Below, piece by piece: positions 23,561 to 36,467 of a DNA stretch of 64,000 nucleotides. Position 1 is the stretch's first letter, and every line of letters starts with the position of its first letter. Under the pieces are notes generated by a model. The model did not search any database, had not been told where the DNA came from, and saw nothing but the letters and a program-made list of their open reading frames with translations. Source of the DNA: Owenia fusiformis (Eukaryota > Annelida > Polychaeta > Sabellida > Oweniidae); the NCBI GenBank assembly GCA_903813345.2, contig CAIIXF020000001.1, positions 41,635,366 to 41,699,365 of the forward strand, in the 5' to 3' direction. The translations under genes were made by a program, and so were the position numbers.

Positions 23561-24234
23561 TGGCCTAGTCACATAGCCCGGCCGATGTCCGGCATCGGTA
23601 GAGCTCGGTGGATTTTTTTGGTGCCACCGAGCTCTCCTCAATCGGAAGCAGAGCTCGGTGACGTGAACGGACTCCGTCCGGACATCTTCAGGCGACCGAC
23701 CGAACACCGGCCGGTGACCGGACGGAGTCTGTCTCAAAATGGTAGTTTTTTTCTGCCGATGTGGCAGCAACTACCGGCCGGAGGTCGGCCGGACATCGGA
23801 AGGAATACGGCCGGTACCCGAGCAGGTAACAGGACACCGTGCGATCGCCGGCCGGGTTGTTAACGGGCTTTGAACAGTGACCGGCCGATGCTCTGTCCCA
23901 CATCGGCTGGAGCTCGGTCGGAGCTCGGCCGCTGTCCGTTAAATAACCTCGTCCTCTGGTTGTCTCAGATGCACGGGACACCGGCCGATACTCGGTTGTG
24001 CACCGGCCGACGTGTTTTCCGATGTGGTTACGATGGGGCTGCGATGACATGATGAGGGAGCTCGGTGAGAGCCCGGTGAAATTTAACTCCGAAGTTAAAA
24101 TTTCACTGAGCTACCACCGATGCGGTTTTAAGCAACAAATGCCACGGATGTCCGGCCGGTGTTCGGCCGAGTTCGGTGAAAATTGCATCGCTGGCTCATC
24201 GTAACCTCATCGGCCGGGCTATGTGACTAGGCCA
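23561..24234. mobile_element. GC-rich 674 bp inverted-repeat element with TTA target duplication (PIF/Harbinger or ISL2EU-like)
   Basis: The ends TGGCCTAGTCACATAGCCCG (23561) and CGGGCTATGTGACTAGGCCA (to 24234) are perfect inverted repeats. TTA flanks both sides (23558-23560, 24235-24237). If the outer T/A is excluded, the flanks read AT. The interior is extremely rich in CGG/CCG and in iterated GAGCTCGGTG, GGCCGGTG and CGGCCGA words in both orientations, in a window that is otherwise AT-rich. Long open frames on both strands arise because GC-rich DNA has few stops; none shows a protein domain. It sits inside the 21290-24950 composite element and splits one of its repeat blocks. Confidence 0.75.
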
Positions 24235-24950
24235 TTAGAAGAGAAGATATCTTCTTTGTTATATTTCTGGCAGCCATTTTGAAAAATGCATATATTTTGA
24301 ATATAAAGTGCAAGTGCTGAATTTACAAGACTCGAAACCTAATTAAATAGATTCTCCAACTACATTAATGTATTTTTTGACACCACTCTTATAATTGTAG
24401 CATGCACAGAAGTCAAACTATTATCTCTGATGTATTTTTTGGCGGCCATTTTGAAAAATGTGTATATATCAAGCGCCATCTAGCTTGTGTCTTTGGATAA
24501 ATTTGTTTCTATTGCCCTAAGGTATTTCCATGCCAGAGGGGACATTTTGTAAGGTAAGATATCTTAATTTGTAAGTATTCGTAAGGTAAGAATTTTCTTT
24601 GTTATATTTCTGGCAGTCATTTTGAAAAACGTGAATTTTTTTAATATAAAGTGGAAGTTCTTAATTTTCAAGACTCAAGATCTAATAAAATAGATTCTAC
24701 GACTACATCGCTGTATTTTTTGACACCAATCTTATAATTGAAGCATGCACAGAAGCAAAGATATTGTCTCTGATGTATTTTTGGCGGCCATTTTGAAAAA
24801 TGTGTATATTTCCAATATAAAGCGCCATCTAGCCTGTGTCTTTGGATTAATTTATTTATATTGCTCTAAGGTACTTCCATGCCAAATGGGACATTTGCAT
24901 CATACAATGAAGTCCAAATGTAGTTAACCCATCTACTAAGAGAAATTAAG

Positions 24951-26170
24951 ACACTTGAGGGTTTTTAACGAAAGTCCAAATCTCAATTTCTAAGCTCTTT
25001 GGAGCTGACATATTGGGCTTTTAATCTGTAGTAATACAATATGCATTGTTTGACCATGCAGTTCCATGTCAAATGAGACGGAAAATATGCCATGTGGGGT
25101 AAAACTGGAAATAATTTATAGATACAGCATATTCAATTTCATTAATTAATTTCAGCAATTAATTTCTTAATTTAACTAATTTGATAGTTACAAATTGACC
25201 TGCAAACAAGTGTCTTTTGTATCAAAGGTGAAATAATCACAGTTTTTGCTTTCTTTCTTGGTTGAGGGTTTTCACCAAGTTGATCATTTGATTAATGTGA
25301 ACAAATGAAATGCACGTTAGGAAGGTCACAGTTAGCATGCAATGTGCGTACAAAGTATCAATGGGATTTAGGGAAATGCATTCAATGAAGTGTGGAATTC
25401 AATCAACTGTGACCACTTTGAGTCAAGATTTGTCATGAATGAGCGGTAAAACCTCAATGAAGGCTCTGAAGCATGCCTCATGTTTGATTCCATTGATGAA
25501 CTCATATAGACATAATAATAATCCTGAAAATAACAAACATATGATTGATGAGGTTTGAATTATACATGTTTTCTCATCTTTTGAATATGAATTGTAACAT
25601 GTATAATAACACGGCATCTTGCATTTTTATTAATTCACATTAATGTTGAATTGGTTTTTAATAAGAAAAATCAATTTATGTTAAGTCTTATTAACAAATT
25701 GACTCTATCAGTGAAGATCAAACATTTTTGAAAATCACTTTTTCTACAGAACAGAATCTGTGTCAAGGAGCATGTATTTATAGCAATGTGTGGGAATAAT
25801 TTGAGATTATGGCTATATGCGTTTTTGGTTGTGTTATTCAAGAGTAATAAATGTTAATTGCCTCCATGTTTAAAAAAATAAACAAACAATCCAGGGACAT
25901 TTTTTCAAACATTTTTTACTTTTATTTCAAAAATTGTCAAGTGTTCCTACAAGTACGATAACATTATGCCATATGTACCCTGCGTGCAGAGTCTAGTTAA
26001 ACTACACTCTGCCTAGTAGAGACCATCTTACAGTTTAGTAGCCCTACCCCCACGATGGGTACCAGTGACAGTTTTGGGTAATAAATCACTTTTGACCTAC
26101 GCGCTGACCTTTCTTCTACCATTCAGGAAGCTTGAAGAAACATACGCCAAATGCGTTCTAATTAAATATG
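24951..26170. other. Non-coding DNA
   Basis: No gene, repeat array or RNA gene recognised. Interpreted as intron. Confidence 0.35.
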
Positions 26171-26177
26171 CGCATGT

Positions 26178-26270
26178 CATTGGTCAATTCCTGGCTCAAT
26201 GATGACGTCAGAAGGAATGACCATATATAGAACGTCGGTCAAATTTGGCCGACGAACACCGATTGGCGCG
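26178..26270 (+). promoter_or_regulatory. Candidate TATA/CRE promoter with short leader exon
   Basis: Over 90 bp on the + strand one can read CATTGG (reverse CCAAT box, 26178), a full palindromic CRE TGACGTCA (26203-26210) and a TATA-like CATATATAG (26222-26230). After normal spacing comes a CpG-containing stretch ending in GGCGCG with a donor GTGAGT at 26271. That order and spacing is classical. It would start a short untranslated exon that could splice to 33572/33864 or another exon. The sequence alone cannot show that it is used. Confidence 0.4.
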
Positions 26271-27999
26271 GTGAGTTCACAGGTTTATTTTAGTTTGAAA
26301 GAGTGAAGACGAAGCTCTCATTTAAGAAGTGAAGTCAAACGAATGCAAAGGGTATGCCATATGTTGCGCTGCTTATATTTTGTAATAGTAATATGATATC
26401 GATTCAGATTGACAGTCTTCACTAGACATACCCATTGTAAGAGTGGAAATCCTCTCCATATATACATTTTAATATTGTATATAAATCTTCTCATTTCAAA
26501 GACCATTATACAATGTCAAGTAACATATTAGTGCTCTGATTGGTGCTTGAACTGTAAGTGTAAAATCTTCATTCCTTGTCAGAGGGTTATGTACTTAATG
26601 CAATTGGGACAGGGTAATTTCTCTAGTGAAGAACCAAGGTATTTAACCAAATGGGAGGTTTGAGGTTGATAAGGGAACAGCAAAATGGCAATATAGTGAC
26701 ACCTGTCAAGTGGAACACCTCAAGAAATGGAACACCCCTGTTAGTGGAACACCTCTGTTAGTGGAACACCTCTGTTTGTTGAACATTCCCAAGACCAACT
26801 GACTTAATGTTAAATGAACCTCTATAATTGGAGCACCTCCCAAGTGGAACACTTTTTAGAGGTACCAAAGGTTTAACTGCAATTAAACCTTAGACTTACA
26901 CAACTTCGAAATCATTATATAATATAGTTGACAATTCTAGAGATTATTTCTTGATGACTAATTACACTGTTTGCATCTGATTGAAAAGCAGGCAATTGTT
27001 TTGTTGAAAACACATGACTAGATCATCACATTTTCTTTCATCACATTGAATTCAAAACACAGGAATGCATTTTATAATCATGAGAAAAATGTACAAAAAC
27101 TTCAATTTGACAGTCTACTAAAAGAAATGAATCAATGTAAAAATAGAAAACGAGGCAATTGTTTCAGAAACAATTGGAGAGTAAATACCTTGGGGCTTGT
27201 ATCGCAATGAACAAAAAACAAACCACTAACAAGAGAAATCCAGGTAACCTCAAGGAAAAAGCGAGAGGTGGTCCATATTTTATATTCACTATTCGGGAGT
27301 AGGCCAGCTGCAATTGGGAAATCATAAAACAGAAAATGTGTTAAATTATAAATTGAGGTTTCCACGCAAGTTTTATCAAATTCTTAATTGATTTTCAAGA
27401 GTTATTTTACTTTGATGTTGAAGTTCACTGTAAGTAATGTAGCAAAGTGTTTTGTGCTCTTTTTAACAGTATACTCGAGGAATAGAATCAAGTTTTTCAG
27501 GAAAAAACACCGATGAATTTTTTCTTTGATATTTTGCTCTCATATTTAACTGAATTGCTCTGAAGATCCTCTCAATCACAATGTGGGGAACTCAACAAGC
27601 AGAAAAAATTCAATAATGTCAAATAAATCTTGGATTTTTATATGTGACCATAGTATCAAACCACAAAGCCACGACTGAATGTTTCCCTATTGGATTGAGT
27701 TCAATTAAAAATTCATAAGTCAAATCAGAAGAGAAAGTTGAATATAATTCAACTGTAGTTGGACCGTACTACTGTTTGGATCATTTTGATGCATACATAT
27801 AAAGTTTGGCATTGTTGATGTTTAGCAATATCTCAAAAAATTACATCAAAATTGAGAATAATCTGATGTTTGAGTTTAAAGATTGGAATTGATAAGGTGG
27901 TGTCTCAAAAGGTAAGAAACGTGTTTTAATTTGTAAGATTATGTTGCTGGATATATTATTGGGATTTTTGATGTACCGGTTCTGTAAGATACAAGTAGG
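26271..27999. other. Non-coding DNA with a diverged GGAACACCTC repeat
   Basis: About 26705-26865 contains five to six imperfect copies of a ~21 bp unit with core GTGGAACACCTCTGTTA. The rest has no recognised feature. Confidence 0.4.
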
Positions 28000-28130
28000 G
28001 ACATATTGTTATGGTCTCCAACTTTTTGTTGACAGTGTTTGATGGTTATTGTTTAGCATCAAATGGTCGGCATTCAGCATCTGTAGCAAATGGCAGGTGG
28101 TGACATTTTGCATGTTAATGTCTTGTTTTA
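28000..28130 (+). mobile_element. TGTCACCACC-family element, 5'-truncated short form
   Basis: ACATATTGTTATGGTCTCC and AACTTTTTGTTGACAGTGTT, then CAAATGGCAGGTGGTGACATT and TTAATGTCTTGTTT, the conserved right end. The left TGTCACCACC is not intact. Confidence 0.6.
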
Positions 28131-31100
28131 CTCTTTGCTTAAAGTTAACAGGCTGTCTGTGGTTGTTTGAATATTGCTGGAAATGAATATTGGCAGTATG
28201 CAAGTCTGCAAGCTGCATTGTGATATCCTGAAATTGCAAGGGCCTTACTATTTAAAAAGCACTACTATGAAACACTTGAAATAAGAGGACCCTAACAAAA
28301 TTATGATACCATGTGCAGATCACTATTTTGATGCTAACCATTTTACATCCTGATACTCATAGCATCTCTATGTTTCACTCAGGGCTGAGAAGAATTGAGA
28401 TGTCATGGTTTATCACGATGACCATTATGTAGATTTAACCATTTTATCATGACTTTTAGCAGTGTTTGCCTTTCTCACTAATTGATTATAGGTGAGCAGT
28501 GAAATGAAAATATTAAATATTTTCCAAAGAAATATTTTCTTTGATCTTCCTTGTAAAGAAAAAAGTACCAAATACTTGTTTTAATTGAAGTAAAATTGAC
28601 AGATATAAATATTCAACATCCATCGTCTAATAACTCATAAAACTAAACAATAAATTAGCTCATACAAGACATTAATCCCATCATCTTCCAATAATGTAGA
28701 ATATTACCATTTTTATAGACAAGTTCAGAAAGTTCAAAGATTTTTCTGAAGAAGATGAAATAAATGTTATTGGTTTTTGGATTAAGTTTATGTGGACAAA
28801 AGAACTAATGGGAGAGCAGTGTAATAAATATCTCCGTTGTGGCACGGTGACTTCCTTATGTCAGGACACCTAGTGTGTTATTGAATAAATCCGTGGTCTT
28901 CTGCCATTTCTTTAATAACCAAGCTGGGGGTCATTCAAAGTGTGCCAATATTTGTTGACGATTTAACTGACCATTTGATATATAGATGCAGATACATACA
29001 AAAATATAACTTCAATGGTGATGTATGTAGACTTTTAGTAGGGATACATAAATACGTTTTTGAATAAGAATATAGAAGTAAAAATAAAAGAAATTTTTGT
29101 ATATAAATCTGTCATTTAAGAAGCTAAAATCAAACTATTGAAAAAGAATTTGGGGATTTGAGCATCTAAGACATTGTTGAAAATGACCACTTTTTGTCCT
29201 CTTTAGTTAAAGCTTAATGTCCAGCTGTCCCTTTCTCCCATGAATTGATAAAAAGAACTATCAATATCAAAGCACAAACTCTAAATTTCAAGTTGATTTT
29301 TATTTATAAATTTGACATAAAAGTGTGTTCCTCATCAACTATGGAATTTGCGTATCTAGTTATTAAATACAATGTGAGTGATAGATATGTTGAAATTGTT
29401 TAACTAAATACTTGTTCGCCTGAATATTTCTGCACCAGCAAATTGCAAAGGGACAGTTTGCCAAACCAAACATACATACACATACTCCAAAAACCGACAA
29501 AGTCATAAATACTTTTTTAGTTCATCTCTTGTTTATTTTACATTACAAGTACATGTATATATGTTGTATGTCATGTAAACAATCATTGAATCATTTTATA
29601 CTTCACCAAGCAGAAGCCGGTGTTTATCTATTGGATTGAGCCAAATATTTTGACTGATAAGTAAAAGTTTACCCTTTAGTCACACGATACTCTGACTCGA
29701 TTTTAAAGAATTCAAATGTAGCTTAAGAGGCGGGAAATGAAGTGAAGTTATTTTCTGACACAGACTGATATGGCAAGATCATAGAATTATCTACAATGTA
29801 TAGAGTACATAACCAAGTCAAAGTCTTGCAAAGGGTAATTATAGTATAGTAATATTTGTTAAGGAACTTAAAATTATAAATAGTTCAGCCAAGCTTGGTT
29901 TACGTAGATACATTTTTCTTAAAAGGGTAATTATAGTATAGTAATATTTGTCATATTCAGGAACCTAAAATTATAATAAAATTATAGCTAGTTCAGCCAA
30001 GCACTTTTCCATTATGATGGTACTTCTTTGGCCAAAAATAATAAAAATCAAAATATATATTTATTTCGATCAAGTGAACATAAATAACATATCTGTTAAC
30101 TTGTGTTTTCAATACTTTTTCACATGTGGTAAGAATTGAGAATTTAAAAAAAATTTCATTGACTTATATGCCAGTTTACTGAGCCAAAAATAAGCCTTGA
30201 TTGTTGTTTCATATAATTATATTATACACTTGAAACGAACCAATACACATGTCCAGGTCCAAGTAACCACTTCTATTCAAAAATTGTAGTGGAAAATGTA
30301 TTGTTTTTTAAAAAATTATTTTGAATATTTTTTTTAGTTATTTTATGATGGTTCATATAGACTCCCTTTATGACTTTGAAGTCATGGACTTTAACCAAAT
30401 GATAATAAAGATTAAACCAAATGAAGAAATTCTATCCTCTACATTTCTATAACAACATAGAAAATAAAAACATACAATTCATGATAGGTATGATCGTCAT
30501 AGGTCTTTTAATCTCACTCGTTTCATAAACACAACATTTTTATTGAAAATAGCTACCATAAGTAATATTGATTCTAGTTTTTGTGATCATGTTTCCACAC
30601 AATTATTCAGCAATTTAGAAAAATTGCATAATGAATCAGAAACAGTAGTTGCAAATTATTTGAATGAATTGCTTATAATGAAATGTTTTTTTGGATTACC
30701 AAATATGGTATTATTTTGTATCTATTCATTTAGGATCATGTATATAGACTGACTGGAACGATGGTATTAATGTTGACTATTATACTCCCTTAACTTGATT
30801 GATAACTCAGAACAAGATGACTTGATTTATAAAATATTTAAAAAATCAAAAGTAGGTTGATAATTTTAAAATTCGCTTAGACAGAGGTTGGTCATTTAGG
30901 GAAATATGACAAAATAGGGCTTGGTCTGAGACTTAAAGTTGATTAGGGTCTAAGTTAACGAGAGTCCAAGTTTGATAAGATACCAGTGGCCAATTCATCT
31001 CTTTAATAAAACTCCAAACTAGTTTTAATGAAATAACTGACACTAAATTAACAGCTAATAATCTTGATAACATTTGTATATTAATTGAAAATCATATTTG

Positions 31101-32971
31101 TTATTAATTTTAAACAAAATTTAATTACTTTCTGGGGATATATGTCAGATGAATATAAGGGTTATAAGACAATCACTCGTGCGTTAGGATTAAGGCTGTG
31201 TCAGTTTGGGTAATGGCAGATGGAACTATAGTGCTGAGTGGATAACATGCAGTGAATAAACTGTTTCAAGTGGATAACAGGGTGGAATAAACACTTCATT
31301 TTTATCACTTCATATCACATAAGATTTTCACACTGGGGAATAATGTGGAACTGTCAACACATGTCTATTGTCGTCAACCATTGATTAAATTTTTGATGGT
31401 TGTGTTTTCAAATACAGAATAGTTGGAAAAAGAGTGGATTTTGACAGAATTTAAGTATGTAGCTATGACATTGACACTTTAAATTTTACAGAAATGTCTG
31501 AAATTTGACTTTTTATTAAGAAACTAGAGAGAAATAGTGTGAAAAAAGCATGACTTATGTGAAATTTTAAACAAGGTTGATGACATTTTGTAAAGCAATT
31601 AACAGCTCAACCAATAGTGGTCAATAAATAAATGTGTCACGAGCCTTTGTTGATTCGCTGCAGATTGATTGGTCATCCAAATATCTTAAACTTTTTGACA
31701 AACATCAATCCTGGAAAACATAACAAAACAACTTACACTACTTCCGATTGTATTTAATTGCTCGCAATAATGTTAATTACGATTTGATTGGTAAACTGGA
31801 ACAAATGTTAGCGTTTCCTTTCGTAAAGTCACCTACATGTGAAATGCAAGCAACGATCATGTATAAACCAACAATACTTTGATACAATACAATAAATCAG
31901 ATAGAGGATATAAATATAAAGGGTCATATAGGGTCACTCCTAAATTAATAGAGGATCATTAGCCTGCAGCAAGGAAGCACCCCACCACTGTCAAGATCAC
32001 AGCAAGATCACAGGCCATCATAACCGCTTTAAAAACATATCGTCATAAAAAAACTCCCTACTGATTAATACAAAAATAGGGTTAAATGCAGCAGCTGATT
32101 TGATATCTTAAGGAATTGACAGTTTGGAGCCAGGAATTTAGGGTTTCGTGTTCACTTGTCATTTATATGAATGCAAAGAGGAAAGGTAAAAAGGGGAAGT
32201 ATTTGATATGTCATCACTGAGCAGGGTTATCTGATACCACAGTGATTGATTCTACATCTGACTACACAGGAATGATTTAATTATCATAGAGAAGCTGAGT
32301 TTAAGGTAGAAGTTTCAAATATGATTTAGTTGGATTTTCATGGCTGTTTTTGATTCATGTGTTAATAATCAATGTTTATTTAGGGTAAGTGGATGGTATT
32401 TATTCTCATTAGTTTTTTAACAGTTAATTATTTCTGATAATCATAAACAATGTCAAGTACAGTTAATACAGTGAACTTGAAAAGTTAGATACCATAGGAT
32501 GTGTTTACCTTACTTTTTTCTGATCATTATATTAATTAAGTTACAGTCAATATTAGAAGGGAATCGGCATAACAAATTATCAGCTCACTGACAAAAATCC
32601 CTGGTATGATTCAAACCAATGTAAAATTTGAATATTTGGATTTCATGTTGTAGTGAATGATTCCATGTTAATTTATTACAGGTACATTTCAAAAAGGTTT
32701 CATGTCTGTCAATTATCATTAACACCTAGGATCAGCCTGCCTGAATACTCTGAATTGATTTTAATTACCTCAACTTTCCTTGTATTTTACAGTTATATCA
32801 CACTGATGGGGGAAATGTTCATTCATTGTTTGAATATTATATTCATGTCTTTTGATTTTTCTGAAGGTGCTGATTTTTACAAATTTTAGTAAAGTACTTC
32901 TATTCAGATTCAGGTAGAATATATCCCTGTGGGGTTGTTTCACAATTTGAAAATTACATGTACCTTGCACC
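28131..32971. other. AT-rich non-coding DNA with one 90 bp tandem duplication
   Basis: No gene supported. GGGTAATTATAGTATAGTAA starts copies at about 29836 and 29925. Each is followed by diverged AGGAAC-CTAAAATTATA and GTTCAGCCAAGC, a local duplication of about 90 bp. The remaining sequence is T/A-rich with chance ORFs only. Confidence 0.35.
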
Positions 32972-33147
32972 AAGTTGAAGATCTATTTGAACGAAGTTGA
33001 AGATCTATGTGCACCAAATTGAAGATCTTTTTGCACCAAGTTAAAGATCTATCTGTACCAAGTTAAAGATCTTTTTGCTCCAAGTTAAAGGTCTATCTGT
33101 ACCAAGTTGAAGATCTTTTTGCACCAAGTTGAAGATCTGTTTGCACC
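32972..33147 (+). repeat. 22 bp minisatellite, 8 units, one AGATCT-type core per unit
   Basis: Eight head-to-tail units of exactly 22 bp with consensus AAGTTGAAGATCTTTTTGCACC; a degenerate ninth follows. All but one (AAGGTCT) keep the palindrome AGATCT. Units alternate between a TATCTGTACC-type and a TTTTTGCACC-type ending in the middle, suggesting duplication of two-unit blocks. Confidence 0.85.
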
Positions 33148-33571
33148 AAAATGAAGTCTATTTCCTTTATAAGCACATAAACTTTGGGTAATAATAGTCA
33201 GATCTTGTAATAGGTCCAATAAACCAAGGAGAGTTATTTCTAGAACATTGGTGTAATTTGCCATAGACTGCTGTGAGGAAATTGGAGACTGATTATTACA
33301 CCCACAGGCTCCTAATTCTAATCTCCAAACGCAAATATTTAGCTATTAAAAAGTATCAGATCAAGCTACAGTCTAACGCATAGCTCCGAAAAAATCACGC
33401 AATCTGTTTATTTACATGAGCCAATTAATGGTTTTTCTGTGGCTGTGATCTAGACTTTTACATGTCTACAATCTAGTGCAATCTGACCAGCTAAGGTGAT
33501 AATTTTTGGAATATAGACTCCTGGTTAGGTCATTGATGATTTCATGATGAAAGTGTGATCTCTATTTTCAG

Positions 33572-34119
33572 GAGTTTATGTTGCTGAACCCCTGGACAGA
33601 CAATCAGCAGCCATATGTTGAAACTAAAGCTTAAGTCAGAGAACAAAAAGCACAAAAAGCATCTGGAATTGAGTCACTTTGGATCTGGATGAGATCGACT
33701 TATTACCTGCAGATCCCAGCTTTATACGAATGTACATTCTTGACAAAGTATTGACACAAAATCATAATATTTTATTGGAATAGGAAACCCAATCAATGTG
33801 TAACTTTAAATGGATATAGGTTGCATATATTGGTCAGATATTTATTTTGCGATAATTCTACAGAGAGGAGCATAGCCATAAGACAAGATGTCTGGATTTT
33901 TGACAGGATGTTTCCATGACGCAGGATATACCTCAGATGCCCAATCAATCTCAACTGCTCAATCATCTGTGACATTCCATCCACTGAAACCTCCTACAAG
34001 GCCTCCCAGAATGCACCACAACATGCGGAAATCTCCGTCACTACCTCAGACCCGTCGTGATTGCGAACGTATCATCCGCGACTTAATACCTCATGAAGAT
34101 GAAATGGTCATCGGACCAG
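33572..34119 (+). CDS. LIM-domain protein, alternative N-terminal coding exon A (coding 33888-34119)
   Basis: Best-supported coding exon in the upstream region. An ATG at 33888 (AAG before it, a fair Kozak context) opens 77 codons plus one base, ending at a consensus donor (ACCAG then GTAAGT at 34120). The exon begins after an acceptor at 33571 (CTATTTTCAG) or 33863 (TTCTACAG), so untranslated exons must precede it. The segment is not AT-driven: it has a Ser/Thr-rich start, a PLKPPTRPPR proline cluster (possible SH3 ligand), a basic stretch, then an acidic end (PHEDEMV). It ends in phase 1 and joins the LIM exon at 59266 in frame, giving a GP-DDVYDSG junction. The exon has no domain of its own; the role (isoform-specific tail) is inferred. 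Confidence 0.7.
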
Positions 34120-36467
34120 GTAAGTGTGAAAGTATTCTTTGAAGTATATAATTCATATTTATTTTTCAAGCATGGCAAACTTATTTTCTGGTTATTAAGA
34201 TGAAAAAAGATGTTATGAGGTTCTCACCTAAAGGAAAATGTGGGTTACTTTGATGGTTTTATTGCAATTTTATCATATTAGGGTATGAAAAATTCAGACA
34301 CTCATCGCATCTATGTTTCTTGTAAGAGAGATCATGTATTCGGCCATGGTGTACCATGCAATGATTAATTTCAAAAGACCAAAAAACATAAATAACTTAA
34401 TAGCACATTAATTATATCATTGTGGCTTTTCAAAAGACATTACAAGGCAATTAAAGAAGTATAATTAGGTCAGTTATACATAAGATTGAATTGTTGTCAT
34501 TCTTATAACTTTCTTTAACTTTTTGAGCATAATTTTGTTAATTGGGAGAATTAATTATATTAATTGAAATATGTTAAAGTGCAAGGTGCACCAATACATT
34601 AGTATAGTTCATATTACACCCCCTGTCTTATTTCCATATTATCTTGTTACACTAAGAAGATAATAAAAGAAGATAATTTCAGGGGAGCATTGTAAACAAG
34701 TAAAATGAAATAGGAGGAGAAAATATGATTATATTGTCTACAATTATTTGGCAGTTTCATATTTATTTTCATCTTAATTATCAGATACACAATTAATACC
34801 TTAAGAGCAAGAGTTAGCCACCAGTTTTGAGTTCCCAAATATTCTCCCAGGATTTATCCTTAAATCGCTGTAAAATTCTTCATTTTACAATTCTGATCAA
34901 AGTTGATTAATTTTTTTTCATGAAGTACTATTTAGAATTGAGAAGTCAGGTAGATTCTGAAACTCTCAGAATTTGTTAGACTTGGGATTTGAAAATCAAC
35001 TCCAATCCAGTTGAGAATCTACTAATATTTATCTGCATGAAGAAAATCATGAATATTTTGGAACAACTTTGGCTATTTTTGGTCAAATTATGTAGGTTTA
35101 AATATTTTGGATATATTGCACCTGAGAAAACCCTAAGAGTTATCAAATCAGCAGTCATACTGTGAGAGTTGATCTATTTAATCATGCCACTGATTACATT
35201 GCGAACACAGTGATTATTACTGCATATTAGGGAATATAAGATAATAGTACATAATACTGATTGGTATAACTCAATAGTTAAAGGCTCCTGTTTTTAAAAC
35301 ACTCATGACCAATTTGTCATGTGTTTTCAAATCTTATTCTTAGAATTCATGTATAGATTGTGCTGGTGGGTATTGTGTTTCAATTGAAATTGCAAATATA
35401 TTGATTGTGCTAGGCTTGATTGTTTTGATTGTGCTAGGCTTGATTGTCCCTTCTGTTCACTGCTTCTTCTTCCAGATTTAGGAATGATCTGGACATGTTG
35501 TCTGCTTTTTGTTAAATCAGTCTGTATATAGGATAGCAAACATATGATGCATTGACAGGGTGCCATAGGTGTGTAGATAACTGTATTATCTGACATGATG
35601 AGCTCTACAAAAACACAAATTCATGACTCTCAACTCAAGTTGTTTCAAGTTAGGGTATGAAGACAAAATGTGGAAAACAAAGTTAATTTCGTTTTGCTTT
35701 AACCCCCCTCCCCCGAAAATAATGAAGACCCCGTGACCCCCTCCACTTGACTACACACCTTCTTACACAGATGTAGAAGTGGGGGGGGGGTGAGGGTCAC
35801 AAGGGCTTGTGGCTAGACTTAATGAAATTTGAAACTATTGATTTGCCTATCACTCTATTCATGTATCCCCTCCCCCCATTTGGACCGCATCCCTTTCAGT
35901 CATGAACTTGACAAATGAGATATAGTGACTATGATTATGTGCAATGTCTTTAATTCCAGTTTGAATAATTTCATTTTGTATGAACATCTTGCCATCAGTT
36001 TATTTCTTTTATATCCTTGTTGCAAAAGAGCTGATACTTTTTGTGTAAAGTCATTTCATGAAAGAGAAGAGTATTTGATATTAACAAGGTCCAGTTGAAG
36101 TCTTCAGATGTTTAATCAAGTGAGAGAATCAGGATTTAGGATGTCTGATATATCAACTTAAATCAGTCTGCTTTGATTTTAAATATCTTCCAGGCATGAT
36201 AAGCCTTAATTGTACATGTTCAATAGTTTACTGTTTTGACATCTACCATCTGTTCAAGTTTTAAAGAATCGGGTAAATATCTGGTCATAGAACTAAAAAA
36301 ACAAAAATTAGGGATTACATGTAAAAACAGACCTTTCTTGATCCTAAATTTCTAGTAACAAAGAAACTTATTAAAATCTCATATTTTACAAGCAGCAGAT
36401 TTTTTGATTGAATGATTGTAATTATTTTTCAATTTAATACTCGTTGCATTTAGACTTCATTTTGCTA

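Larger units (their letters stand above)
21290..24950. mobile_element. ~3.6 kb composite element with inverted ends and internal inverted and tandem blocks
   Basis: The left end (about 21305-21480: TAGATGGGTTAAC, GATGCAAA, TGGCATG.AGTACCTTAG, CCAAAGACAC, CACATTTTTCAAAATGGCC) recurs in reverse complement at about 24780-24936. The right side contains two further tandem copies of the 'GGCGGCCATTTTGAAAAATG ... AGCGCCATCTAG' block (about 24240-24540 and 24570-24900) and a partial copy at about 23480-23560. It encloses a small CCGTCCGTCAGTC fragment (21675-21760) and the GC-rich element at 23561-24234. No ORF of meaningful length is present, so it is non-autonomous. Outer edges are approximate and no target duplication was found. 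Confidence 0.6.

Noticed and set aside
23585-24204. Overlapping ORFs up to 120 codons on both strands
   Set aside because: Produced by the GC-rich iterated repeat, which lacks stop codons; no domain and no codon pattern.
32174-32196. Short ATG exon MNAKRK before GTAAAA, phase 1
   Set aside because: Donor is weak and the ORF is too short to separate from chance.
32972-33147. CRISPR-like regular repeat
   Set aside because: Units are contiguous with no spacers and the context is eukaryotic; it is a minisatellite.
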